A DNA stretch of 46,490 bases from Bacteroidales bacterium (GTDB lineage Bacteria; Bacteroidota; Bacteroidia; Bacteroidales; P3): positions 1-46,490 of the forward strand of contig JAFTBM010000007.1 of assembly GCA_017455205.1 (NCBI GenBank), written 5' to 3'. The translations under genes and the position numbers were made by a program. The stretch's first letter is position 1, and every line of letters starts with the position of its first letter. The notes beneath the pieces are model-generated. The model had not been told where the DNA came from. It was given only the letters and a program-made list of their open reading frames with translations, and made no database searches. Positions 36,194 to 42,731 of the stretch are shown piece by piece.

Positions 36194-36624
36194 CTCATTC
36201 GTTCCATTATGTTTAATATTCTATCTGTTTGTTCTTGATATTTATCCACGATAGCCAGCAATGTTTCATAAGCACCCGTATGGTCGTTGTTGATTTCACT
36301 ATTGCTGACGTTCACACCTACAACATGACTATTGTTGATGTCTCCAATATGCTGTTCGCTCTTTGTCATTTCACCCTCACCCCTCAAAAGCCAGTTGGCA
36401 TTTATCTCGGGCATACTGTCTAAAATTTTTTGGACAATCGCCCATCCACCGTTCCTATCACCACTGCAAATTTGGCTTAAAGTCTTCTCGTTTTCTCCAA
36501 TTTGCTCGGCAAATTTTCGGTTGTTGTCATCAAAAAAAGTTCTGCGGATTTGCAGAATACGCCCCCCGAATTCTTGCTTTTGCACGGCTTCTTTACTACC
36601 ATCTTCAATTTTTTTTCGTGCCAT
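36190..36624 (-). CDS. CI-like phage repressor with helix-turn-helix
   Basis: 144 residues. Residues about 18-90 are an XRE-type DNA-binding domain (RILQIRRTFF, NRKFAEQIGENEKTLSQICSGDRNGGWAIVQKILDSMPEINANWLLRGEGEM), the form common in Bacteroidetes temperate phages, where the sentence ends NWLLRGEGEM. After it come a linker rich in N and S (DINNSHVVGVNVSNSEINND) and a C-terminal coiled-coil helix (LLAIVDKYQEQTDRILNIMERMR) for oligomerisation. There is no LexA/S24 protease domain, so RecA-driven self-cleavage is not expected. It diverges from a Cro-position gene across a 128-base control region. Confidence 0.85.
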   Translation of the reverse strand: MARKKIEDGSKEAVQKQEFGGRILQIRRTFFDDNNRKFAEQIGENEKTLSQICSGDRNGGWAIVQKILDSMPEINANWLLRGEGEMTKSEQHIGDINNSHVVGVNVSNSEINNDHTGAYETLLAIVDKYQEQTDRILNIMERMR

Positions 36625-36752
36625 ATTATATGATTTTCAATTGTTTGTATATTTTGTGTAAATTTTTTGCAGAAAATATTTGGCCAGTTCTGCTTTTTAT
36701 CTTATCTTTGCACTCGGATTGACAAAGAAATTAACTGCAAATATAATCAAAA
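36625..36752. promoter_or_regulatory. Divergent control region between repressor and early operon
   Basis: An AT-rich intergenic space of 128 bases. It contains a consensus rightward promoter (36679-36710). Leftward, only a -7-like TATATTTG (36738-36745 on the minus strand) was found, without a -33 match. Operators for the repressor should lie here, but I see no convincing palindromic pair. Confidence 0.55.
36679..36710 (+). promoter_or_regulatory. Rightward early promoter of the phage-like element
   Basis: TTTG (36679-36682), a 20-base spacer and TATCTTTG (36703-36710), a full Bacteroidetes consensus. The Cro-position gene starts 42 bases later. Confidence 0.8.
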
Positions 36753-36947
36753 ATGGTGACAGAAAAAGAAAAATTGTACGCGAAAGCACGAAAGAAGGTG
36801 GAAGATCTTATAAGTAATGAAGGCCTAACACTAACAGCAGCGAGGAACCTCGTTGCTCTGAAAATGGGGTTGAGCTACCCGACAGTCATGAGACTAACAC
36901 AAGACTTGGGCGGAGAGAAAGCTTGGATTCGACAGTTTGACAGATAA
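36753..36947 (+). CDS. Small Cro-position DNA-binding protein (putative)
   Basis: 64 residues, basic, with a helix-turn-helix-like segment LTLTAARNLVALKMGLSYPTVMRLTQDLG. It is the first gene after the early promoter and diverges from the CI-like repressor, the place of cro in temperate phages. Its TAA stop is the left flank of a MITE-like insertion. Confidence 0.65.
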   Translation: MVTEKEKLYAKARKKVEDLISNEGLTLTAARNLVALKMGLSYPTVMRLTQDLGGEKAWIRQFDR

Positions 36948-37115
36948 TAAGAAGCTGTTTAAATTTAATTCAATGTTTTTCTTAAAGCATAAAAACGGCA
37001 TCTTTCCTTTCTTTTTTCCGTTACAATGGAACCCCATTGCGCCATCAAAAAGAAGAAAAATCTGCTCGCTTTTATGCATAATAAAATTCATCAATCAAAT
37101 TTAAACAGTTTCTAA
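36948..37115. mobile_element. MITE-like element (168 bp) inserted between two phage genes
   Basis: Terminal inverted repeats 36948-36971 and 37092-37115 match at 20 of 24 positions and share the core CTGTTTAAATTT. A subterminal GCATAAAA[AG]CG is also repeated in both arms. Flanking TAA at 36945-36947 and 37116-37118 looks like a 3-bp target duplication. Removing the element and one TAA would leave the stop of the Cro-position gene one base from the ATG of the next gene, the tight spacing expected in a phage operon. It has no coding capacity. Confidence 0.7.
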
Positions 37116-37119
37116 TAAT

Positions 37120-37392
37120 ATGGAGCTGGAACTCTCACAACGCAACCTCGACTACATTGTGCAGCAACTACGACTTGCTCTCCGTAAGGATATAAAAGCG
37201 ATGCTTGCCGACACGCAGCAGCCCGACTTTATCACCACCGCCGAGGCCGCAATTATGCGTGGCGTTTCGACAGCTCGGATGCGGCAGCTCGCCCGTAAAC
37301 ACCCTGAACTCTATCCACACACCAAGACAGGCGACAGCAAGCAGGCGACACTGCTCTTCGACCGAAACGCTTTGCTCCGTACATTGAAATAA
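37120..37392 (+). CDS. Small helix-turn-helix/excisionase-like protein
   Basis: 90 residues. An N-terminal helix (LSQRNLDYIVQQLRLALRKDIKAML) is followed by DFITTAEAAIMRGVSTARMRQLARKHPELYPHTKTG and LLFDRNALLRTLK, the winged-helix pattern of MerR/Xis-type DNA-binding proteins. Placed early in the operon, it may be an excisionase or transcription regulator. Confidence 0.68.
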   Translation: MELELSQRNLDYIVQQLRLALRKDIKAMLADTQQPDFITTAEAAIMRGVSTARMRQLARKHPELYPHTKTGDSKQATLLFDRNALLRTLK

Positions 37393-37428
37393 TCATTCAA
37401 TATGTAAAACCAACAAAAAACAAAGACG

Positions 37429-37572
37429 ATGAGAAAAACAAACAACACAACGATTGGAGATGTCTACAATGAGTTGCAAGACCTTGTAGGCAGATGGAAG
37501 AAGCTTGATGAAGACGAGTATAGGTATTGCAATAATGACGGCCTATGGCTCGCTGGCGGTTTTAATCATTAA
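37429..37572 (+). CDS. Small unknown phage protein (47 residues)
   Basis: MRKTNNTTIGDVYNELQDL to NNDGLWLAGGFNH, acidic. Short, but it fits the gap between two genes with tight spacing and has its own A-rich leader. Function unknown. Confidence 0.45.
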   Translation: MRKTNNTTIGDVYNELQDLVGRWKKLDEDEYRYCNNDGLWLAGGFNH

Positions 37573-37593
37573 TAAATTAAAACAAACAACACT

Positions 37594-37755
37594 ATGGATT
37601 ATAGCGTGATTTATCACAAAGATGGGGCTTGCTCACTTGTCGAGGAAAGTAGCAACAGGCGTACATTTGTGCCATTTGAAAGCACAAGCGAGTTGATTAA
37701 TTACATTAAGAGGAACTGGATTTCAGTTCCAATGGAGAACATTCAAACATTGTAG
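37594..37755 (+). CDS. Small unknown phage protein (53 residues)
   Basis: MDYSVIYHKDGACSLVEES to ISVPMENIQTL. It is four bases from the start of the following gene. No known domain recognised. Confidence 0.45.
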   Translation: MDYSVIYHKDGACSLVEESSNRRTFVPFESTSELINYIKRNWISVPMENIQTL

Positions 37756-37759
37756 CATT

Positions 37760-38038
37760 ATGGCACCAGATGATTTAACGTGGGACGAACCGAAGTCTGT
37801 CGTCAAGACGTTTCAAATCGAAGTGACGACAAATATGGACAACCTTGGTTTGTGGAACAAATTCTACAAGTTTCACATCAAGAAAGACAAGGAGGAAGGT
37901 TTGGTGTCGTTCAACACGGAAATTGATGTGGAGATACTTGAGGTATATGATGATGAGAGCTTTGATTGCCGCGATGAGATTTCAGATGCTGTGGCAGAAG
38001 TAGACCACGAAGCAGAGTTTTGCATTGGTTGGATATAA
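37760..38038 (+). CDS. Unknown acidic phage protein
   Basis: 92 residues with predicted beta strands (VVKTFQIEVTTNMD; FNTEIDVEILEVYDDESFD) and an acidic C-terminal half. Its start is four bases after the preceding stop. No recognised family. Confidence 0.5.
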   Translation: MAPDDLTWDEPKSVVKTFQIEVTTNMDNLGLWNKFYKFHIKKDKEEGLVSFNTEIDVEILEVYDDESFDCRDEISDAVAEVDHEAEFCIGWI

Positions 38039-38075
38039 AGATAACGAGATTATGAATAGTAATTAAAAGTCGGAT

Positions 38076-38224
38076 TGGAGTGCCGCCGAGTGGGGAAACT
38101 CGGGGGGGGTATCAGGCTGATGGGCAGTGTTGCTTCTTTCTCATCAATGCTCATCGTCTTTCGAGGAAACGCTGCCCTATATTCGCTCCCGTGCTACGAG
38201 TGGGTATCGAATCCCACCACTCCA
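38076..38224 (+). ncRNA. Candidate structured RNA with tRNA-like ends (149 nt)
   Basis: The 5' TGGAGTG (38076-38082) pairs fully with 3' CACTCCA (38218-38224), a 7-bp acceptor-like stem. Directly next to its 3' strand is a 5-bp T-arm-like hairpin GTGGG/CCCAC (38200-38217) with loop TATCGAAT, one base longer than the tRNA consensus TTCGAAT. Near the 5' end CCGAG/CTCGG (38086-38103) has a D-arm-like loop TGGGGAAA. In place of an anticodon arm are a short hairpin (38110-38122) and a long one: 38122-38136 with 38163-38177, 14 of 15 positions paired. No CCA is encoded. It is too long for a tRNA and too short for a usual tmRNA. It may be a tRNA-derived small RNA, a tRNA interrupted by an insertion, or a new phage RNA. 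Confidence 0.5.
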
Positions 38225-38225
38225 C

Positions 38226-38259
38226 AAATTGAGAATTGAAAATTGAGAATTGAAAATTA
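38226..38259. repeat. AATTGAGAATTGAAA short array
   Basis: Tandem units alternating GAGAATT and GAAAATT, directly after the tRNA-like element. Same family as at 7363 and 29691. Confidence 0.65.
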
Positions 38260-38396
38260 TGATGGCGCAACTTAATTATCAAAACAAGTTCCACAGGGAA
38301 GCCGTCGGATGACAGTCAGGAAAGACTGCCAAAGACGGGCAGAGAGGGACTCTCGACTGACCTCCACCGCGAGCGAGACGCGGCTGCCTGCAAAGG

Positions 38397-38433
38397 GAAT
38401 TGAAAATTGAAAATTGAGAATTGAGAATTGAAT
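38397..38433. repeat. GAATTGAAAATT short array
   Basis: Five tandem 7-base units (GAATTGA, AAATTGA type). Ends just before the first copy of the 39-bp GC-rich repeat. Confidence 0.65.
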
Positions 38434-38447
38434 GTACCGAGGTGCTT

Positions 38448-38486
38448 GGCAGGCCGCAGGGAAGGAGACGACCCCGCGGCCACAAA
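38448..38486 (+). repeat. 39-bp GC-rich direct repeat, copy 1
   Basis: Begins GGCAGGCCGCAGGGAAGG and ends GCGGCCACAAA. Copy 2 is 89 bases downstream with no mismatch over 39 bases. GGCCGC and GCGGCC within it can form a hairpin. Confidence 0.8.
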
Positions 38487-38536
38487 GAAAGAAAAAACAG
38501 AGGTTCTGCAACACCAACACCCCCAAAGAGGAACGG

Positions 38537-38575
38537 GGCAGGCCGCAGGGAAGGAGACGACCCCGCGGCCACAAA
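38537..38575 (+). repeat. 39-bp GC-rich direct repeat, copy 2
   Basis: Identical to 38448-38486. It ends 12 bases before the PAPS-reductase-like start codon, so it covers the translation initiation region. Confidence 0.8.
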
Positions 38576-38587
38576 AGAAAGAGAAAG

Positions 38588-39424
38588 ATGAATCTGAATG
38601 AGAAAATAGACGAGAGCATTGCTCTTATTCGCAAAGCGGAAAGGCTGGCCGTGGCTATGCACCCAGAGGGGCTGTGGGTTGGGTTTAGTGGTGGGAGGGA
38701 TAGTCAGCTGTTGTTGGAGTTGGTGAAGATGGCAGGTGTTAAGCATAGGGCTGTGTATAGTGTTACCACCAATGACCCGCCCGAGAATGTCTATTTCATA
38801 CGACGCAATTACCCCGAGGTGGAGTTTACGCACCCTGCTCAAAATTTCTTTACGCTTGTAGAGAAAAAGGGACTGCCCACACGGAAGGCTCGCTATTGCT
38901 GTGCTATTCTCAAAGAGGGCAGTGGTGCGGGGCGAGTGGTGCTGACTGGAGTTAGGGCAGATGAGAGTGCAAGGCGAGCCAAATACAACGAGGTGTCTAT
39001 TCATTCCAACCGAAAGGAACACAGCGACCGCAATAGCACTTACAGCCTGCAACAGATGATTGAAAACGAGCACCGCTGCATCAAAGGGAAGGACAAGGTG
39101 ATGGTGTACCCTGTATTGCGATGGACGGCTGCGGAGGTGCAACAGTTCCACGCTGACCACCGCCTGTCTTTCAATACCTGTTATGAGGTGAGCAGCCGTG
39201 TGGGTTGTATATTTTGCCCCTTTTCTTCTAAACGGGAAATTGAACACTACGAAAGGGATCCACTGTTCAAGCGCAACCTGCTAAATGCCCTCGGCAGATA
39301 CGTTGCAAGGGCAGACCATAAGAGGTTTGAGACAGCCGAGGAATATTATGAGTGGTGGAAAACAGGGGAGAGCATAAGCACCTACAAGGAGCGTAAACGG
39401 CAATTGAATCTTAATTTGCAATAA
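38588..39424 (+). CDS. PAPS-reductase/DndC-like protein
   Basis: 278 residues from the ATG at 38588; the open frame extends upstream to 38432 but that part translates the 39-bp repeats into an RK-rich tail and is rejected. PP-loop SGGRDS (residues 34-39), GVRADESARR (121-130), and cysteines C104, C105, C198, C207 and C210 (ARYCC; FNTCYEVSSRVGCIFCPFSS) that could hold an iron-sulfur cluster. This is the ATP-pyrophosphatase family that includes PAPS reductase CysH and DndC, the sulfur-activating protein of DNA phosphorothioation. Phage members are common, and their reaction is mostly undetermined. A role in DNA modification is possible; ordinary sulfate reduction is less likely in this setting. 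Confidence 0.82.
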   Translation: MNLNEKIDESIALIRKAERLAVAMHPEGLWVGFSGGRDSQLLLELVKMAGVKHRAVYSVTTNDPPENVYFIRRNYPEVEFTHPAQNFFTLVEKKGLPTRKARYCCAILKEGSGAGRVVLTGVRADESARRAKYNEVSIHSNRKEHSDRNSTYSLQQMIENEHRCIKGKDKVMVYPVLRWTAAEVQQFHADHRLSFNTCYEVSSRVGCIFCPFSSKREIEHYERDPLFKRNLLNALGRYVARADHKRFETAEEYYEWWKTGESISTYKERKRQLNLNLQ

Positions 39425-39458
39425 TGAACAAAAATTTTAACTCAAAACAAACAAAGTT

Positions 39459-40298
39459 ATGGAGACAAACGAAATGCAAGTAATCAGTAGCACGGAGGTG
39501 TTGCAAGCGGTAACCGCTGCCGAGATTGACCAGCAAATTGCCACGGCACACCGTTTTCCGCGTGATGTGGTAGCGAGTCTAAACAAGATGCAGAGCCTCG
39601 CCTTGATGGACGAGGAGACTGCAGCAGATTGTTTCTACCATTTAGAGCGTAGGGGCAAAGATGGTAGTGTAACCATCATTGAGGGGCCTTCGGTCAGGTT
39701 GGCAGAGATAGCTGCCACCTCGTGGGGGAATATGCGATTTGCTACCCGTGTGGTAGGAAACGATGGTAGGATGGTAACAGTAGAGGCTGTTGCGCACGAC
39801 CTTGAGAGCAACGTCGCCAGCAGCCAACAGCAGGTGCGAAGCATAGTAACCAAATATGGGCAGACCTACTCCACCGATATGCAAGTAATGACCATCAACG
39901 CTGCCAGTTCGGTGGCAAGACGAAACGCCATCTACAATGTAGTGCCGAAGGCATACATCAACAAGATAGTAGAGCAGTGCAAGCAATATGTCAAGGGGGC
40001 TGCAGCAAACAGCTTACGCGACAGGGTGCAGAAACTGGTGTCCGCATTCTCGAAATATGGCATAACAGCCGAGATGATAGTAGCCAAATGTGGAGTTGCC
40101 ACATTGGAAGAGATAACGCCCGAGATGGTGGTAAACTTAACGGGGATTGGCTCGGCCATCAAAGATGGTGCGATTGACCCTCGCGAAGAGTTTCCGCAAC
40201 TTGCCACTGTGGTGAGAAATGATGACAGCCAGCCTGCGGTCTCGAAAGCTGTGGCGAAGGCGAAAGAAGCGTTGGAAAAAGCAAATGGTGTGGCTTAA
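39459..40298 (+). CDS. Phage recombination-associated protein, putative single-strand annealing protein
   Basis: 279 residues. The segment QSLALMDEETAADCFYHLERRGKDGSVTIIEGPSVRLAEIAATSWGNMRFATRVV belongs to a widespread phage family that I know as an uncharacterised gene next to exonucleases. QVMTINAASSVARRNAIYNVVPKAYINKIVEQ and a C-terminal helix-hairpin-helix-like EMVVNLTGIGSAIKDGAI follow. It is directly ahead of the YqaJ-type exonuclease, the place of RecT/Bet/Erf in two-component phage recombination modules. The annealing role is inferred from that position, not from a named domain. Confidence 0.65.
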   Translation: METNEMQVISSTEVLQAVTAAEIDQQIATAHRFPRDVVASLNKMQSLALMDEETAADCFYHLERRGKDGSVTIIEGPSVRLAEIAATSWGNMRFATRVVGNDGRMVTVEAVAHDLESNVASSQQQVRSIVTKYGQTYSTDMQVMTINAASSVARRNAIYNVVPKAYINKIVEQCKQYVKGAAANSLRDRVQKLVSAFSKYGITAEMIVAKCGVATLEEITPEMVVNLTGIGSAIKDGAIDPREEFPQLATVVRNDDSQPAVSKAVAKAKEALEKANGVA

Positions 40299-40311
40299 CA
40301 AACTGATAGTA

Positions 40312-41289
40312 ATGGAAAGACCAATAAAATACGTTTGCAGGAGCAACGAGGAGTGGCGGCGAGAGCGCAGCTACTCCATCGGGGCGAGTGCCGTTGGTAC
40401 TATCATAGGAGAGAACCCGTGGCAGACACCGTTGCAACTGGCCGAAAGGATGCGGGCGGAACTTGAAGGGCGTTTTGACTATACACAGACGCTCCCTATG
40501 ATGCGAGGGCATGCTTATGAGCAGGGAGTAGCCGACCTATTCCAGTGGCAAAGTGGCCACGAGGTCATAGCCGCCAGCAAGGCAGAATACTTGATACGCC
40601 GCCCTGACCTACCTTTTATGCACGCCAGCCCCGACCGCACCTATTGGATAGACAATAATGGCAAGCGACACGGCAAAGAAGCTGAAAAAAACAAAGGCAT
40701 ACTCGAATGTAAAACTACACGGCGAGCCATAGACCCCGACAATCTTCCCCTCTGCTGGATATTCCAACTGCAGGTGCAGCTGGGTATCAGTGGCTATAGA
40801 CAAGGTTGCATCGCGTGGGATAACCTCACAAGCTTTGATGGTTTTGGCTACCGCTTCTTCGAGTATGACGAGGAGATCTTCAACGCAGCCGTGGAACTGT
40901 GCCGCGACTTTTGGCAGCGGTGTATTAAAGGAGGGGAAAACCCAGAACCAGTGAATGCAGCGGATGTAGTCAATCTGTACCCCACACACACCGTTGGCAA
41001 AACCATCATTGCTACCGAGACCCTACAAGAAGCACTCGACCACATCCGCAGCCTCAAAGCGGCAAAGAAGGATGTGGAGGATACCCTTGAAACGCTGACC
41101 AGCAGTGTGAAGGTTGCCATGAGGGATGCAGAAGCGTTGGTAGACAAAACGGGCAAAGTGCTGGCCACCTACAAAGCCACGGCGGGCAGAAAAAGCATAG
41201 ACAGCAAGAAGTTGGCCATAGACTACCCAGAAACATACCAAGCCTGCATCAAAGAAACAGCGGGAACAAGAACATTAATCATAAAGTAA
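40312..41289 (+). CDS. YqaJ/lambda-exonuclease-type recombinase nuclease
   Basis: 325 residues from the ATG at 40312; the frame extends to 40219 but overlaps the previous gene. N-terminal YSIGASAVGTIIGENPWQTPLQL, then the PD-(D/E)xK nuclease core: E70 in GHAYEQGVADLF, D108 in MHASPDRTYW, and E132-x-K134 in GILECKTTR. The C-terminal helical part (LQEALDHIRSLKAAKKDVEDTLETLTSSV, ... AEALVDKTGKVLATYKATAGRKSID) is typical of YqaJ-type phage nucleases. It should resect double-stranded ends 5' to 3' for the annealing protein. Confidence 0.88.
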   Translation: MERPIKYVCRSNEEWRRERSYSIGASAVGTIIGENPWQTPLQLAERMRAELEGRFDYTQTLPMMRGHAYEQGVADLFQWQSGHEVIAASKAEYLIRRPDLPFMHASPDRTYWIDNNGKRHGKEAEKNKGILECKTTRRAIDPDNLPLCWIFQLQVQLGISGYRQGCIAWDNLTSFDGFGYRFFEYDEEIFNAAVELCRDFWQRCIKGGENPEPVNAADVVNLYPTHTVGKTIIATETLQEALDHIRSLKAAKKDVEDTLETLTSSVKVAMRDAEALVDKTGKVLATYKATAGRKSIDSKKLAIDYPETYQACIKETAGTRTLIIK

Positions 41290-41312
41290 TACACACAAAA
41301 ACCAACAAGCAA

Positions 41313-41690
41313 ATGAACACCATTATTGGAAAACTCATCAAAAAATTGCCCATAGAAATGGGTAGGTCAGAAAGAGGAGACTGGACACGCGGCGGGTTTA
41401 TTCTTGAAACAGAAAGCGATTATCCAAAACTGGTAGCCTTTCAACTATTAGGCGAAGAGAGGATTGCCATGATAGAAAACATCCAAGAAGGACAACTGGT
41501 CAACGTTGCTTTCACGCCCGAAAGCCGTGAGTATAACGACAAGTGGTACACCAATCTTCGTTGCAACAAAGTAGATACTATTCAAATGCAAGAGCCATCC
41601 ACTGCTCCTGCTGCGACCTCAACACCACAAAAAACATACGCCGAGCCCTCATCCACAGCAATTCCCACCGACACAGAACTGCCATTTTAG
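41313..41690 (+). CDS. DUF3127 SSB-like protein
   Basis: 125 residues. The first 92 residues (MNTIIGKLIKKLPIEMGRSERGDWTRGGFILET to YTNLRCNKVDTIQ) are the Bacteroidetes DUF3127 OB-fold. A flexible P/T/S tail ends in TDTELPF, close to the acidic tip of SSB that binds partner proteins. Likely binds single-stranded DNA during phage recombination or replication. It is 23 bases after the nuclease gene. Confidence 0.8.
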   Translation: MNTIIGKLIKKLPIEMGRSERGDWTRGGFILETESDYPKLVAFQLLGEERIAMIENIQEGQLVNVAFTPESREYNDKWYTNLRCNKVDTIQMQEPSTAPAATSTPQKTYAEPSSTAIPTDTELPF

Positions 41691-41723
41691 AACACAATCA
41701 ACAAACCATAAAAACGTAACAGC

Positions 41724-41957
41724 ATGTTATCAACGAGAGAATATAGACAACTACAAAATAAGGGCAAAAATTGCCCTTATGGAAGAGTGGCAAAAGTTGG
41801 CTCTACACGGTGCATCAACTGCACCTTCAACCGAATTGACAACGCGACAACGTATGATAAAACGATCACTTCCTGCATGTGCATCGGCGATGAAGAAAAA
41901 ATGAAAACTCATCTCGCACAACCATACTTCGCCGAGGAACTCAATGCACAACTCTAA
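41724..41957 (+). CDS. Small cysteine-containing phage protein
   Basis: 77 residues. NCPYGRVAKVGSTRCINCTFNRI and SCMCIGDEEKM hold five cysteines with C-x2-C spacing (CINC), plausibly a zinc site. No family recognised. Short spacing on both sides supports it as a real gene. Confidence 0.6.
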   Translation: MLSTREYRQLQNKGKNCPYGRVAKVGSTRCINCTFNRIDNATTYDKTITSCMCIGDEEKMKTHLAQPYFAEELNAQL

Positions 41958-41969
41958 ACACCTACTTCT

Positions 41970-42731
41970 ATGAAAAGGGAAAGTTTTATATTCTATAGAA
42001 GTTTCTACGAGGCCATAAAGGATTTGCCGAGAGATATTCAGGGAGAAGTGTACACGGCTATAATGGAGTATAGCCTAAATGGTATAACAACTGAAAATCT
42101 AAAGCCCGTGGCTCGTAGCATCTTCACGCTGGTGAAGCCAGTTATAGATACCGCAAACGCCCGTTCAGAAGCAGGTACAAAAGGCGGAAAATCAAGAAGC
42201 AAAACGGAAGCAAACGCCAAGCAAAACGAAAGCAAAACGGAAGCAAACGCCAAGCCACCCCGAAGCGATAGGGATAGGGATAGGGATAGGGAAGAAGAAA
42301 GGGATGATGATATGCCTCCTAACGGAGGCGTGTTAGCGCACACGTGCGAGGAGAGTGAAACCGATGAAATCGGCCAACCTAAAACTTCGTCAACGCACGG
42401 TAGCACCTACACTGACACCGAAACCCTATACCGAGACTACCGCACCGAGCTGACAACCGAAACACAAGCCTCCAACGCAGCACTTCGCCTATGTAAATCA
42501 TACGGCCACACTCTCGAAAGAGTGCAATTAGGTACGTTCCTTGACCAGTTCCAAGACACCCGCCGCACAGCAGGCGACACGCACGCCACACACTCCGACT
42601 ACCGCCGACACTTCACAAACTGGCTGCTTATCCAAATCAAAAACCAATCAAAACCCCAAAACAATGCAAACACCACAGAACAACGAAAAAAAGTCTCAAA
42701 ATCCAGCAACCAATACTTCACCGACTTCTGA
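41970..42731 (+). CDS. DUF6291 phage replication-associated protein
   Basis: 253 residues. N-terminal DUF6291 (ESFIFYRSFYEAIKDLPRDIQGEVYTAIMEYSLNGITTENLKPVARSIFTLVKPVIDTANARSEAGTKGGK), then a low-complexity lysine/asparagine and D-R stretch, then a helical C-terminal domain (TELTTETQASNAALRLCKSYG, HSDYRRHFTNWLLIQIKNQ). Proteins of this build often precede DnaC-like loaders in Bacteroidetes phages and plasmids, so a replication-initiator role is likely. The D-R stretch is encoded by four GATAGG units (42267-42290), a slippage-prone site. It overlaps the next gene by 68 bases. Confidence 0.75.
   Translation: MKRESFIFYRSFYEAIKDLPRDIQGEVYTAIMEYSLNGITTENLKPVARSIFTLVKPVIDTANARSEAGTKGGKSRSKTEANAKQNESKTEANAKPPRSDRDRDRDREEERDDDMPPNGGVLAHTCEESETDEIGQPKTSSTHGSTYTDTETLYRDYRTELTTETQASNAALRLCKSYGHTLERVQLGTFLDQFQDTRRTAGDTHATHSDYRRHFTNWLLIQIKNQSKPQNNANTTEQRKKVSKSSNQYFTDF
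42267..42290 (+). repeat. GATAGG hexanucleotide repeat, four units
   Basis: Four perfect GATAGG units inside the DUF6291 gene encode DRDRDRDR. A change in unit number stays in frame (6 bp), so it alters only linker length. Confidence 0.85.

Larger units (their letters stand above)
38039..38587. other. Noncoding interval before the PAPS-reductase-like gene
   Basis: Holds a tRNA-like structured element (38076-38224), two GAGAATTGAAA arrays (38226-38259 and 38397-38433) and two copies of a 39-bp GC-rich repeat (38448-38486 and 38537-38575). The long minus-strand open frames here are shadows of the repeats and the next gene. Confidence 0.65.

Noticed and set aside
38432-38587. N-terminal extension of the PAPS-reductase-like frame
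   Set aside because: It translates the 39-bp repeats into an arginine/lysine-rich tail; the ATG at 38588 starts the conserved family sequence.
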